64,000 nucleotides of DNA, from positions 1 through 64,000 of the forward strand of contig NZ_PVXQ01000018.1 in NCBI RefSeq assembly GCF_002995745.1, read 5' to 3'. Origin of the DNA: Clostridium vincentii (GTDB lineage: Bacteria > Bacillota > Clostridia > Clostridiales > Clostridiaceae). Positions 46,553 through 54,327 of this stretch are shown piece after piece. A program made the position numbers and the translations under genes. Numbering within the stretch: position 1 is the stretch's first letter; the number at the start of each line of letters is the position of its first letter. The notes beneath the pieces are model-generated. The model had not been told where the DNA came from. It saw only the letters and a program-made list of their open reading frames with translations, and searched no databases.

Positions 46553-46966
46553 ATGAATACTAAATATGTTGTTATAATTCAGTGTGATATTGCACATAAA
46601 AGGTGCAGCGGGTTTGCGTGTACAAATGCTTTTTACAATAAGGATAAAGTTTTTGAAGAATATGATGATGCTACAAGATATATTTCTTTTACCTGTGGTG
46701 GATGTTGTGGAAAGGGAGTTGCCTCTAAGTTAGAACATTTTTCTAAGCAGGTATCTAAAAAGAATAATATTAGCAAAGATGAAGTTGTAGTTCATTTATC
46801 ATCTTGCATGGTGACTGATAATTATCACTATGATAGATGCCCGCATGCAGAGTATATCAAGAGTATAGTTACAAAGAAAGGTTATAAAAATGTTATCGAA
46901 GGATCTTACATAAGCGGTAATGCAGAAAGAAAAAGAGAAGAAGGTATATATAACAGCCTTGAGTAA
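46553..46966 (+). CDS. CGGC-domain protein
   Basis: A 137-aa protein with ten cysteines: 'IIQCDIAHKRCSGFACTNAF', 'ISFTCGGCCGKGVASKL', 'VHLSSCMVTDNYHYDRCPHAEYI'. The CGGCCGKG core defines the CGGC domain, proposed to bind metal; members are found in anaerobes and archaea and have no proven function. Start chosen at the ATG at 46553, after GGAGGGG. It is inserted between the two halves of a duplicated segment. Confidence 0.82.
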   Translation: MNTKYVVIIQCDIAHKRCSGFACTNAFYNKDKVFEEYDDATRYISFTCGGCCGKGVASKLEHFSKQVSKKNNISKDEVVVHLSSCMVTDNYHYDRCPHAEYIKSIVTKKGYKNVIEGSYISGNAERKREEGIYNSLE

Positions 46967-46992
46967 AAGAATTTTAAGGGAGGAAAGTAAAT

Positions 46993-47361
46993 ATGAAATC
47001 AAAAATATCGATATTTATGAAATCAAAAACATGGATACTATGGCTAGTGGCAGGAATTTGTTTCTTATTTGTAGGTGTGATGGATCTAATAGATAAAAAC
47101 AATTTTTCAGGAGTAATATCTATACTTTTAGGAGGATTTTATATCATTTTGAGCAGAATTAATTATAAAAGGGAGAGTAAATCTAATCAAAGTGAAGTAA
47201 CTGATGCAGTCTTAAAAAATATGGATATCGAATTAAGAAATCTAATTGCAGAAGGTGAAAAAATTAAAGCAATCAAAAAATATAGAATGGTTACTGGGCT
47301 TGGTTTACTAGAAGCCAAAGAATATGTTGATTTACTTGGTGAAGAAAAATCGAATAAGTAA
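46993..47361 (+). CDS. Two-helix membrane protein with L7/L12-C-terminal-like domain
   Basis: A 122-aa protein. Two helices (about 13-30 and 38-55), a charged linker, then 'KIKAIKKYRMVTGLGLLEAKEYVDLLGEEK', which is the helix-turn-helix of the ribosomal L7/L12 C-terminal domain ('TGLGLxEAK'). Similar stand-alone or membrane-anchored L12-CTD proteins occur widely in Firmicutes with unknown role. GGGAGG precedes the ATG. A decayed copy lies at 45455-45744. Confidence 0.7.
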   Translation: MKSKISIFMKSKTWILWLVAGICFLFVGVMDLIDKNNFSGVISILLGGFYIILSRINYKRESKSNQSEVTDAVLKNMDIELRNLIAEGEKIKAIKKYRMVTGLGLLEAKEYVDLLGEEKSNK

Positions 47362-47379
47362 ATATAGATGAATTATATC

Positions 47380-47418
47380 CAATACATGGATGGATTTAAA
47401 AGAATGTTTAAAAATAAC
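47380..47418 (+). pseudogene. Remnant of the 3' end of the 45798 gene
   Basis: CAATACATGGATGGATTT and its continuation (AAAAGAATGTTTAAAAATAA) match CAATACATGGATAGATTTG at 46467-46505, the end of the 45798 gene. It reads 'QYMDGFKRMFKNN' versus 'QYMDRFERIINN'. Only about 40 bp survive, placed after the intact L12-like gene, exactly where a second copy of the 45798 gene would have ended. Confidence 0.65.
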
Positions 47419-47434
47419 AAGAAGGAGATGTAAA

Positions 47435-47980
47435 ATGGATTTTTTTGAACTTGTAAATAGAAGAGAAAGTGTAAGAGGGTATTTAGATAAACCAGTAGAA
47501 AGAGAAAAGATAGAGAAAATTATAGAAGCTGGAAGGGTAGCCCCATCAGCATGTAATGCTCAACCTTGGAAGTTTGTTGTTGTGAATGATAAGGCGATAG
47601 TTAGCCAAGTAGCCAGGAAATTATATGACCCTTTAATAAGTGGAATAAATAAATTTGCTCTAACTTCACCAGTATTTATTGTAGTTGTAGCAGAAAGCAG
47701 AAACTTAGCTTCAAAAATGGGAAAGTTAGTTAAGAAAAAGGATTATACTAATATAGATATAGGAGGAGCTTGCGAGAATATATGTTTAGCAGCTACAGAA
47801 CTTGGACTTGGAACATGTATCATGGGATGGTTTAAAGAGAAAGGCATTAAGAATATACTTTCTATTCCATCAAATAAAGAGGTCACTTTAGTAATATCTT
47901 TAGGATATTATGAAGATAAGGAACCTAGGAAAAAGGTGAGGAAGGATATTAAAGAAATTATGAGCTATAATAACTATTAA
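47435..47980 (+). CDS. Nitroreductase-family flavoprotein
   Basis: A 181-aa FMN oxidoreductase: 'FFELVNRRESVRGYLDKPVEREKIEKIIEAGRVAPSACNAQPWKFVVV' region (in parts: RRESVRGY, APSACNAQPW), 'DIGGACENICLAATELGLGTCIMGWF' and 'VISLGYYEDKEPRKK'. These are FMN-binding signatures of the NfsA/NfsB-like superfamily. The physiological substrate is unknown. Start at 47435 follows AAGGAGATG. Terminator follows at 48002. Confidence 0.88.
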   Translation: MDFFELVNRRESVRGYLDKPVEREKIEKIIEAGRVAPSACNAQPWKFVVVNDKAIVSQVARKLYDPLISGINKFALTSPVFIVVVAESRNLASKMGKLVKKKDYTNIDIGGACENICLAATELGLGTCIMGWFKEKGIKNILSIPSNKEVTLVISLGYYEDKEPRKKVRKDIKEIMSYNNY

Positions 47981-48001
47981 AAAAGAATCATGAATAAAAA
48001 G

Positions 48002-48039
48002 AAACTCCAGCGATGTTAAATCACCACTAGAGTTTTTTT
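48002..48039. terminator. Terminator between converging nitroreductase and lipoprotein genes
   Basis: AAACTC and GAGTTT close an imperfect stem with inner GAT/ATC pairing, followed by TTTTT on the plus strand. Confidence 0.55.
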
Positions 48040-48070
48040 GTTATGTGTAATTAGTACTAAACTACTTGTA

Positions 48071-48646
48071 CTATTTTACTTCCTTAGGTTCAAATTTAAA
48101 GGATAGATCTGATAGCATATTAAAAGATATAGTCAAATCCCCTATTTCTTTTGAAGCATTTTCAAGTACATACCCATTAAGATTTTCATCCGAAAAATTG
48201 TTGAAATCTTCAGTTGGGGTTGTGGTTTCACAAATATCGAAAATGTTGCCTGCTTTTTTCATAAATTTTTCAATATCGTTCTCATTGTACTCAGTTTGTG
48301 ACATCCCTGCAACTGGCTCCTTTTCAGTTCCACCTTTATAGGAAATTTGAAGTCTAGTAAGTTTTCCACCATCAGTAGCAGATGTGGCATAAATCACATA
48401 ATTGCCAATAATTTCTATATATTGATAATAGTCCGCAGATTCACTTTTGTCTCCAGTAAAATCCTTGAGTTCAGAATCAAATAGTCCGATTGAATCATTA
48501 TAATAATTTTTAAATTCTTCAGCAGTAAAAGTAAAAGTACTTCCCTCTACTCTGTTCTGTGTAGAATCTTTTACATTTTTTCCGCATCCTACAAATAAAG
48601 TTATAGTCATACACATAATGATTAAAATTTTAAAATATCTTTTCAT
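48071..48646 (-). CDS. Hypothetical lipoprotein
   Basis: A 191-aa exported lipoprotein: basic start 'MKRYFKILIIMCMTITLFVGCGK' with lipobox VGC at about residue 21, then a soluble acidic domain with no recognised family. It is transcribed alone, converges on the nitroreductase gene and is divergent from the NifX-like gene (gap about 230 bp, AT-rich, nothing recognised). Confidence 0.65.
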   Translation of the reverse strand: MKRYFKILIIMCMTITLFVGCGKNVKDSTQNRVEGSTFTFTAEEFKNYYNDSIGLFDSELKDFTGDKSESADYYQYIEIIGNYVIYATSATDGGKLTRLQISYKGGTEKEPVAGMSQTEYNENDIEKFMKKAGNIFDICETTTPTEDFNNFSDENLNGYVLENASKEIGDLTISFNMLSDLSFKFEPKEVK

Positions 48647-48873
48647 ATTAAAATTCCTTTCTGGCTTATATTTTGAAAACCATTCCTATAATAACAAAAA
48701 TTAACTATAATAGGAAGGGAATTTTGAATAATTAGAACTATAATACTAATTATTTCTATTAATATTTCTTTCTGTGATAACTATCTTATTATCTAGGGGA
48801 AGTTTATAATTAAAATAAGTAAATTAATCCGTTTAGTTTATGCTACACGAGATATAGTTAGGAGAGAATAAAT

Positions 48874-49257
48874 ATGAAAATTGCAATGCCAAAGAATGAG
48901 AATATAATTAATCAACATTACGGAAAGAGTAAGAGCTTCGAAATTATTACAATAGAGGACAATAAGGTAACTGAAACTAAAGAGCTATCAGCGCAAACAC
49001 TTCAACATAATCATGGTGGACTTGCTGGATTACTTAAAGAGGAAGGCGTAAATTTAATTATTACTGGTGGAATTGGCCAAGGTGCTCTAGATTCATTAAA
49101 GGCAGAAAAGTTTGAAGTTATTCGCGGAGTCTCAGGAAAGATTGAAGATATAATTGCTTCATACTTAAATGGTGAATTAAAAGATAAAAATGTTGTATGT
49201 AATCATGATCATGAAGAACATCATCAACATAAAATAATAAAAATGTCTTCTAAATAA
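48874..49257 (+). CDS. NifX/NifB-C-terminal-like (dinitrogenase FeMo-cofactor domain) protein
   Basis: A 127-aa protein with the ribonuclease H-like NifX fold: 'MKIAMPKNENIINQHYGKSKSFEIITIEDNKV', 'LLKEEGVNLIITGGIGQGALDSL' (GGIGxxA is typical), and 'GVSGKIEDIIASYLNGEL'. The C-terminus is histidine-rich ('CNHDHEEHHQH'), suggesting metal binding. Stand-alone members occur in many non-nitrogen-fixing anaerobes, possibly in iron-sulfur or molybdenum handling. No nif gene is near. Confidence 0.83.
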   Translation: MKIAMPKNENIINQHYGKSKSFEIITIEDNKVTETKELSAQTLQHNHGGLAGLLKEEGVNLIITGGIGQGALDSLKAEKFEVIRGVSGKIEDIIASYLNGELKDKNVVCNHDHEEHHQHKIIKMSSK

Positions 49258-49276
49258 AATTATAAAACTAAATTCT

Positions 49277-49305
49277 TTGTATAAAAAGCACGATTATGGT
49301 ACAAT
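49277..49305 (+). promoter_or_regulatory. Promoter of the purine permease / xpt operon
   Basis: TTGTAT (49277-49282), a 17-bp spacer and TACAAT (49300-49305) with an extended TGG. Transcription would start about 15 nt before the riboswitch aptamer. Confidence 0.7.
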
Positions 49306-49325
49306 TAACAAACAGTTTGTACAAA

Positions 49326-49397
49326 AGACTCGTATATTTCCGATGACTTGGACGGAAAGTTTCTACCTGCTAGCCATAAATTAGCAGACTACGAGGT
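49326..49397 (+). promoter_or_regulatory. Purine riboswitch aptamer, guanine-type
   Basis: P1 pairs ACTCGT with ACGAGG. J2/3 is the invariant AAGTTTCTACC. P3 is CTGCTA/TAGCAG with loop CCATAAA; P2 is TCCG/CGGA with a loop ending in TTGG, so the two loops keep the GG-CC kissing contact. J3/1 reads GACTAC, whose C (position 49389) matches the guanine-specific class rather than adenine (U). The P2 loop GACTTGG differs from the common ATATGG. It controls the purine permease and xpt genes downstream. Confidence 0.92.
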
Positions 49398-49442
49398 AGT
49401 GTTTTAGTTTTAAATATTAGTATATATTTATCTATAAATACG

Positions 49443-49472
49443 ACACCTCATTTAATTTTGAGGTGTTTTTTT
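49443..49472 (+). terminator. Riboswitch expression-platform terminator
   Basis: ACACCTC and GAGGTGT form the stem, followed by a long T-run. Its 5' arm can alternatively pair with GAGGT at the 3' side of P1, giving the usual anti-terminator. Guanine or xanthine-class ligand binding would then favour termination. Confidence 0.85.
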
Positions 49473-49557
49473 ATTTTGGGAAAATTTATCAGATAATATA
49501 TATAGGATTTATATGGAGTATGTATAATTGAATTATATTTAAGGAGATTTACCGAAG

Positions 49558-50910
49558 ATGAGCTCAGAGAACAAGGAAAATTTAACTGAAGAATCGAATT
49601 CTAGAATTAAAGAGGATAGTGAACTTCTTTATGGAATTGATGACAAGCCAAAATTAGGAACACAGATTTTATTAGGTTTCCAACATATATTTGCTGCCTT
49701 TGGCGGAATTATAGTTGTCCCTTTAGTTATTTCTAGTGCACTAGGATTTGATGCAATTACATCAACAGCACTTATGAGTGCAACAATACTAGCGGCTGGA
49801 GTAGCAACAGTTATTCAATCAAAAGGGGTTGGGCCAGTTGGAGCAAGAGTTGCATGTATAATGGGAACAGATTTTACATTTGTAGCACCTTCAATTGCCG
49901 TTGGAAGTCTTTATGGACTACCGGGAATTATAGGAGCTACAATACTTGGTTCATTTGTAGAAATATTTCTAAGCTTTATAATAAGACCAGTCATGAAATT
50001 ATTTCCGCCACTTGTTACAGGTACAGTAATAACTTTAATAGGATTAACACTGCTACCAGTATCAATGGATTGGGCAGCTGGTGGAAGCGGATCATCTGAT
50101 TATGGAAACTTAATTAATATTTCAATATCAATGTTTGTTTTAATTATTACTTTACTTTTAAACAGATATGGAAAAGGTTTAGTAAGTAGTGCTTCAATAT
50201 TAATTGGAATGGGACTTGGATATATTATTTGTATTCCTCTTGGAATGGTTGATTTTTCAGCAGTTAATGAGGCAAGTTTTATATCATTTCCAAAAATATT
50301 TGCATATGGTGTAAATTTTGATTTGAAATTAGTAATTCCATTTATCCCAGCTTATTTTGTAGCAACTATTGGAACTGTAGGTTGCTTAAAGGCTATCGGA
50401 GAAGTTTCAAAAGTTGAAATGGATGATAAGAGAATTGGAGCAGGAGTATTATCCGATGGTGTTGGAAGTATGATTGCAGGTGTTCTTGGAACATTTCCAA
50501 ATACATCTTTTAGTCAAAATATTGGACTAATTCCTTTAACAAAAGTAGCAAGTAAATATGTTGCTATGATGGCAGGTATAATACTTGTCATATTAGGATT
50601 TCTTCCTAAATTTGCAGCTTTAATTAACATAATGCCTCAACCAGTTTTAGGTGGAGTTGGAATAGTTATGTTTGGAACAGTTGCAGCATCAGGAATTAAA
50701 ACTTTAAGTAAAATTGAATTAAATAATCGTAATTTATTAATAATAGCAACAGCTATAGGCCTTGGAGTTGGAGTTACATTTCGTCCTGAATTTATAAGTC
50801 AATTTCCAGAAGGCTTAAAAATGATTTTCTCATCAGGTATTTCAACAGGAACTATTGTTGCATTAATATTAAACTTAGTATTAAAAGAAGAAAAGAGTGG
50901 AGTGAAGTAA
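49558..50910 (+). CDS. pbuX: Xanthine/uracil permease family transporter (purine permease)
   Basis: A 450-aa NCS2-family symporter with about 12-14 helices: '[19 protein letters not shown]', '[20 protein letters not shown]' and the family motif '[28 protein letters not shown]'. The guanine-type riboswitch and the following xpt gene point to a xanthine substrate (PbuX). AAGGAG lies about 11 bp before the ATG. Confidence 0.93.
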   Translation: MSSENKENLTEESNSRIKEDSELLYGIDDKPKLGTQILLGFQHIFAAFGGIIVVPLVISSALGFDAITSTALMSATILAAGVATVIQSKGVGPVGARVACIMGTDFTFVAPSIAVGSLYGLPGIIGATILGSFVEIFLSFIIRPVMKLFPPLVTGTVITLIGLTLLPVSMDWAAGGSGSSDYGNLINISISMFVLIITLLLNRYGKGLVSSASILIGMGLGYIICIPLGMVDFSAVNEASFISFPKIFAYGVNFDLKLVIPFIPAYFVATIGTVGCLKAIGEVSKVEMDDKRIGAGVLSDGVGSMIAGVLGTFPNTSFSQNIGLIPLTKVASKYVAMMAGIILVILGFLPKFAALINIMPQPVLGGVGIVMFGTVAASGIKTLSKIELNNRNLLIIATAIGLGVGVTFRPEFISQFPEGLKMIFSSGISTGTIVALILNLVLKEEKSGVK

Positions 50911-50912
50911 TA

Positions 50913-51485
50913 ATGAAATGTTTACATAAACGTATATTAGAAGAAGGCCAAGCATTATCAGAAAATGTATTAAAAGTTGACTCGTTTTTAAATCATCAAG
51001 TTGATGCACAATTAATGTATGAAATGGGTACATATTTTAAAAATTATTTTGAAAATCATAATATTACAAAGATATTTACAATTGAAAGTTCAGGCATTGC
51101 ACCAACTGTAATGACAGCCATGCAAATGAATTTACCTATGGTTACATTAAAAAAACAAGGTTCAAAAATTTTAAATGGTGATGTTTATCAAACAACAGTA
51201 CACTCATATACAAAAGATATGAATTATGAATTAACACTATCTAAAAAATACATAAATAAAGATGATAATATATTAATTATAGATGACTTTTTGGCAAATG
51301 GAGAAGCATCCCTTGGAGCAGTACGTTTAGTAGAAGAAGCAGGAGCAACTGTTGCTGGAATAGGTATAGTAATAGAAAAATCATTTCAAAAAGGTCCACA
51401 AATGTTAAAAGATATGGGTTATGATGTGTATTCATTAGCTAGAATAGCTAAATTATCAAAGGGTAATATAGAATTTATGGAATAA
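50913..51485 (+). CDS. xpt: Xanthine phosphoribosyltransferase
   Basis: A 190-aa enzyme converting xanthine and PRPP to XMP. It starts '[31 protein letters not shown]', typical of Xpt, and has '[22 protein letters not shown]' and the PRPP loop '[16 protein letters not shown]'. Only 2 bp separate it from the permease gene, so both are under the same riboswitch. Strong terminator follows. Confidence 0.95.
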   Translation: MKCLHKRILEEGQALSENVLKVDSFLNHQVDAQLMYEMGTYFKNYFENHNITKIFTIESSGIAPTVMTAMQMNLPMVTLKKQGSKILNGDVYQTTVHSYTKDMNYELTLSKKYINKDDNILIIDDFLANGEASLGAVRLVEEAGATVAGIGIVIEKSFQKGPQMLKDMGYDVYSLARIAKLSKGNIEFME

Positions 51486-51503
51486 ATAGAGATATAAATA
51501 ATT

Positions 51504-51552
51504 AATGGCTGTTGCAAAATTGTTGAAAAACAATTCTGCAACAGCCATTTAA
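51504..51552. terminator. Terminator after xpt, shared with a converging small gene
   Basis: AATGGCTGTTGCA pairs with TGCAACAGCCATT (13 bp) with a further inner stem. It separates xpt from the minus-strand gene ending at 51561. Confidence 0.82.
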
Positions 51553-51560
51553 TTATATAT

Positions 51561-51707
51561 TTATTTGTGATCGGTATCTGTGGAAGGTTCTTCTTCTCCA
51601 AAAGGACTTTTTTCATGGGCTTTACTATTAACCTCTTCTGCATATTTTGCTAAAGATGGGTCAAAGTTGCTTTTGATTTTTGAACTATTAGAATTCGTAC
51701 GGCTCAT
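51561..51707 (-). CDS. Conserved-looking 48-residue hypothetical protein
   Basis: A 48-codon ORF with AGGAGGG before its ATG. The product is hydrophilic: 'NSSKIKSNFDPSLAKYAEEVNSKAHEKSPFGEEEPSTDTD' in outline, with one predicted helix in the middle and an acidic end. No membrane segment. It is flanked by terminators on both sides, so it is an independent unit. I do not recognise a family. Confidence 0.6.
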   Translation of the reverse strand: MSRTNSNSSKIKSNFDPSLAKYAEEVNSKAHEKSPFGEEEPSTDTDHK

Positions 51708-51752
51708 ATAAATCCCTCCTAAAAAATAATGGTTTCTATATTAGTTTATCCA

Positions 51753-51782
51753 TATTATAAAAAAATATTATTTTTTATAATA
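51753..51782 (-). terminator. Terminator of the lemA-TPM operon
   Basis: On the minus strand TTATTATAAAAAA and TTTTTTATAATA form an AT-only stem that includes a T-run, immediately after the TPM gene. Confidence 0.5.
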
Positions 51783-51786
51783 AGAA

Positions 51787-52587
51787 TTACCAGCCGCCAG
51801 AAGATCCACCACCACCGGAAGATCCACCACCGAAGCCTCCGAAACCACCTCCACCAGAGGAACCACCGCCACCTCTAGGGCCGCCGCGACCTCTGAAAAG
51901 ACCGCTTATTATAAGAATCTTTAGTAGCGTCGAAGTGATTCGGGCTTTATTGAAAAATATATCAATAAGCAATAATCCTCCAAGGACCATAAAGACAAGT
52001 CCGCTTTTTCCATTATTAGAAGAATCAGCGGTTTCAGCATTAGGAACAGTGACGTTTAAGGATTTAGTTAAAGTAACGTCATATTCCTTAGCAATATAAT
52101 CACTAAGTGCACTATAACTTTCAACTAGACCTTTCCCATAGTTCCCGTCTGCAAAGTTAGGTTTTCCTACGGACTCCATAACTCTATTAGAAAGTGCATC
52201 TGGAACAGCTCCTTCAAGGCCACGTCCAACCTCAACTCTCCATTTCTTATCACTTACTGCTAAAAGGATTAACAATCCATTATCTTTATCTTTTTCACCA
52301 AGTCCCCAAGTTCGAAATAAATTAAGGGCATAATCTTCAATAGGAACATTATCTGTTGAATCTACTACAACAACAACGGCTTGAGCTCCAGTTTTATCCT
52401 CAAGCTCTTTACCAATAGATAAAATGCTATTAATTTCTGATTCACTAATTATTCCGGTATAATCATTTAAATATTTATTAGTTGTAGGCTGGGGATAATC
52501 TACAGCCTTTATAGGTAAAGAAAATCCTAAAGTTAATAGTATAAGAGAAGATAGGAATACTGCAAAGGATTTTTTTAAATTATTCAT
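51787..52587 (-). CDS. TPM-domain (YgcG-like) membrane protein with Gly-rich tail
   Basis: A 266-aa protein: signal peptide (cleavage probably after 'PIKAVDYP'), TPM phosphatase-type domain (about 38-165; 'YLNDYTGIISESEINSI', 'QAVVVVVDSTDNVPIEDYALNLFRTWGLGEKDKDNGLLILLA' region, 'EVGRGLEGAVPD'), a membrane helix near 195-215, and a Gly/Ser-rich tail ending 'GGGSSGGW'. It overlaps lemA by 8 bp; the LemA/TPM pair is widespread but its function in bacteria is poorly defined. Confidence 0.88.
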   Translation of the reverse strand: MNNLKKSFAVFLSSLILLTLGFSLPIKAVDYPQPTTNKYLNDYTGIISESEINSILSIGKELEDKTGAQAVVVVVDSTDNVPIEDYALNLFRTWGLGEKDKDNGLLILLAVSDKKWRVEVGRGLEGAVPDALSNRVMESVGKPNFADGNYGKGLVESYSALSDYIAKEYDVTLTKSLNVTVPNAETADSSNNGKSGLVFMVLGGLLLIDIFFNKARITSTLLKILIISGLFRGRGGPRGGGGSSGGGGFGGFGGGSSGGGGSSGGW

Positions 52588-53158
52588 TTTTAGTAGTGAA
52601 ATCTACAGTAGGTAATTCCTTTGCACCTTCACTTGCCTTATATAAATCTTTTTCCTCAAAGCCAAACATTGAAGCTGTTAAATTACTAGGAAATTTTCTT
52701 CTCTTAGTATTATATTCAGTTACTGATGCGTTATAGTCTTCTCGAGCAATTGAAATTCTATTTTCAGTACCTTCTAGTTGAATTGATAAGTCTCTAAAAT
52801 TTTGATTCGATTTCAAATCAGGATAAGCCTCAACGACTACTAGTAATCTTGAAAGAGAACCAGATAGCTCACTATCAGCATTTGCCTTATCCGATACATT
52901 ACCAGCTCCAGCAAGTTTAGCTCTTGCATCAGCTATATCTGTAAATACATCCTTTTCTTGAATTGCATACCCCTTTACTGTACTAACTAGATTAGGTATT
53001 AAGTCAGACCTTCTTTGAAGTTGAGTATCAATATCTGCATATGAATTATCTGCGCTTTGGTTTAAAGTAACCAAAGAGTTGTAATTCGATATCAAAGGTA
53101 AGGTAATAACAAGAATAGCGACTATTACTATGATTAAAATTTTCATGCCTTTTTTCAT
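52580..53158 (-). CDS. lemA: LemA family protein
   Basis: A 192-aa protein with one N-terminal membrane helix ('ILIIVIVAILVITLPLI') and a long helical domain: 'YNSLVTLNQSADNSYADIDTQLQRRSDLIPNLVSTVKGYA' (in parts) and 'YNTKRRKFPSNLTASMFGFEEKDLY', the LemA C-terminal signature. LemA proteins are thought to be scaffolds, with the N-terminus outside. First gene of the pair with the TPM-domain protein. Confidence 0.93.
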   Translation of the reverse strand: MKKGMKILIIVIVAILVITLPLISNYNSLVTLNQSADNSYADIDTQLQRRSDLIPNLVSTVKGYAIQEKDVFTDIADARAKLAGAGNVSDKANADSELSGSLSRLLVVVEAYPDLKSNQNFRDLSIQLEGTENRISIAREDYNASVTEYNTKRRKFPSNLTASMFGFEEKDLYKASEGAKELPTVDFTTKNE

Positions 53159-53293
53159 ATTAAAAAACTCCTTTCTATCTTTATTTTAATATTAGTATAA
53201 GTTCCATAAATTATACTAATATTCTAATCTTAATGATTTAACCATAGTATAACATATGTATGTGAACTGTAGGTGAATTGGAGGTGAAGAGTT

Positions 53294-54133
53294 ATGGTGG
53301 CAACACTAATGGTTATATTATTTTTATACATACAAATAATAGGGAATGGAAATCCAATTATTTTAGGCGTAAATAAGATTAATAACACCTATAAAGAATT
53401 GTTTTTAGAAGAAAAATTTGTAGTTAAAATAACTCAAAGTATCCTTATTATATTATCAGAAATCTTGACCTTTCTAGCAGTATACATTACTTTAATAAAA
53501 TATATTCCTTTATACTTAGAGGTTAATCCTTTAATTGAAATAATAATAATAATAACTTGTTTAGTTATTGTGCATTATTTAATAGGTTATATTTTGCTAA
53601 TTAGTTCTAACCTTCATATATTTATGAGAAAGGGAATAGAAAAGAGTATTAAGGCAGATTTTCTATTAAGTTATTTTATAACTAGTGTCTATTTAGTGTT
53701 TATATTATTATTTACAGATGAAATAAGTAAATATGCTATAAGTGGATTTATTGGAATAGGGGCATGTTATCTACTTAATTTAAAGATACTATTTACTATT
53801 ATGAAAGATCCTAAAAGTATTAAAATATGCGAAGAAGATAAGGGGAGTTTTGGCAGGGTGCTTACCGCGGTAATGATTATATTGGTTATGATTGTAAGCA
53901 ATTTATATTTAGGGGTAGTTTTAACTAATTCCCTACAATTAAATGCTTTCTCTAATAATCCAACTAACTTTGATTTGTTTTATTACACCATTCTTACCTT
54001 TACTACAATTGGCTTTGGAGATATAATTCCATTAACTATTGTGGCGAAAGTAATGGCTATTGTAATTTCAATAACAAGTGTAATATGTATAACTGTTTTT
54101 CTTGGCAGTATATTTTCCCATAGGAGAAAATAA
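53294..54133 (+). CDS. Two-pore-domain-like potassium channel protein
   Basis: A 279-aa membrane protein. Several N-terminal helices (about five) precede a C-terminal Ion_trans_2 pore: 'FDLFYYTILTFTTIGFGDIIPLTIVAKVMAIVISITSVICITVFLG' (in parts). TTIGFGD is the K+ selectivity filter (GFG variant of GYG). There is no RCK domain. GGAGGTG precedes the ATG. Single gene with its own terminator. It would conduct K+ across the cytoplasmic membrane. Confidence 0.83.
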   Translation: MVATLMVILFLYIQIIGNGNPIILGVNKINNTYKELFLEEKFVVKITQSILIILSEILTFLAVYITLIKYIPLYLEVNPLIEIIIIITCLVIVHYLIGYILLISSNLHIFMRKGIEKSIKADFLLSYFITSVYLVFILLFTDEISKYAISGFIGIGACYLLNLKILFTIMKDPKSIKICEEDKGSFGRVLTAVMIILVMIVSNLYLGVVLTNSLQLNAFSNNPTNFDLFYYTILTFTTIGFGDIIPLTIVAKVMAIVISITSVICITVFLGSIFSHRRK

Positions 54134-54205
54134 TATGAACCATTTTTCTAAGGTCATTGAGAATAAGAACTATAAAAACAATGTATAGTAGATAATTTGA
54201 AGCTA

Positions 54206-54243
54206 AAGGCCAGAAGCTAGTAAAATAGCTTCTGGCCTTATTA
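54206..54243 (+). terminator. Rho-independent terminator of the K+ channel gene
   Basis: AAGGCCAGAAGCTA and TAGCTTCTGGCCTT form a 14-bp stem with a 6-nt loop; the tail is ATTAAATATT. Confidence 0.82.
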
Positions 54244-54327
54244 AATATTAAATTGTAATTAAAATGTAAAATTGGTATTATGTAAACATAAGATTAATAA
54301 CTGAAAGTTTAGAGGAGTGGTAGTTTA

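Noticed and set aside
48066..48341. 91-codon open frame on the plus strand
   Set aside because: Antisense to the lipoprotein gene, which has a good signal peptide and lipobox.
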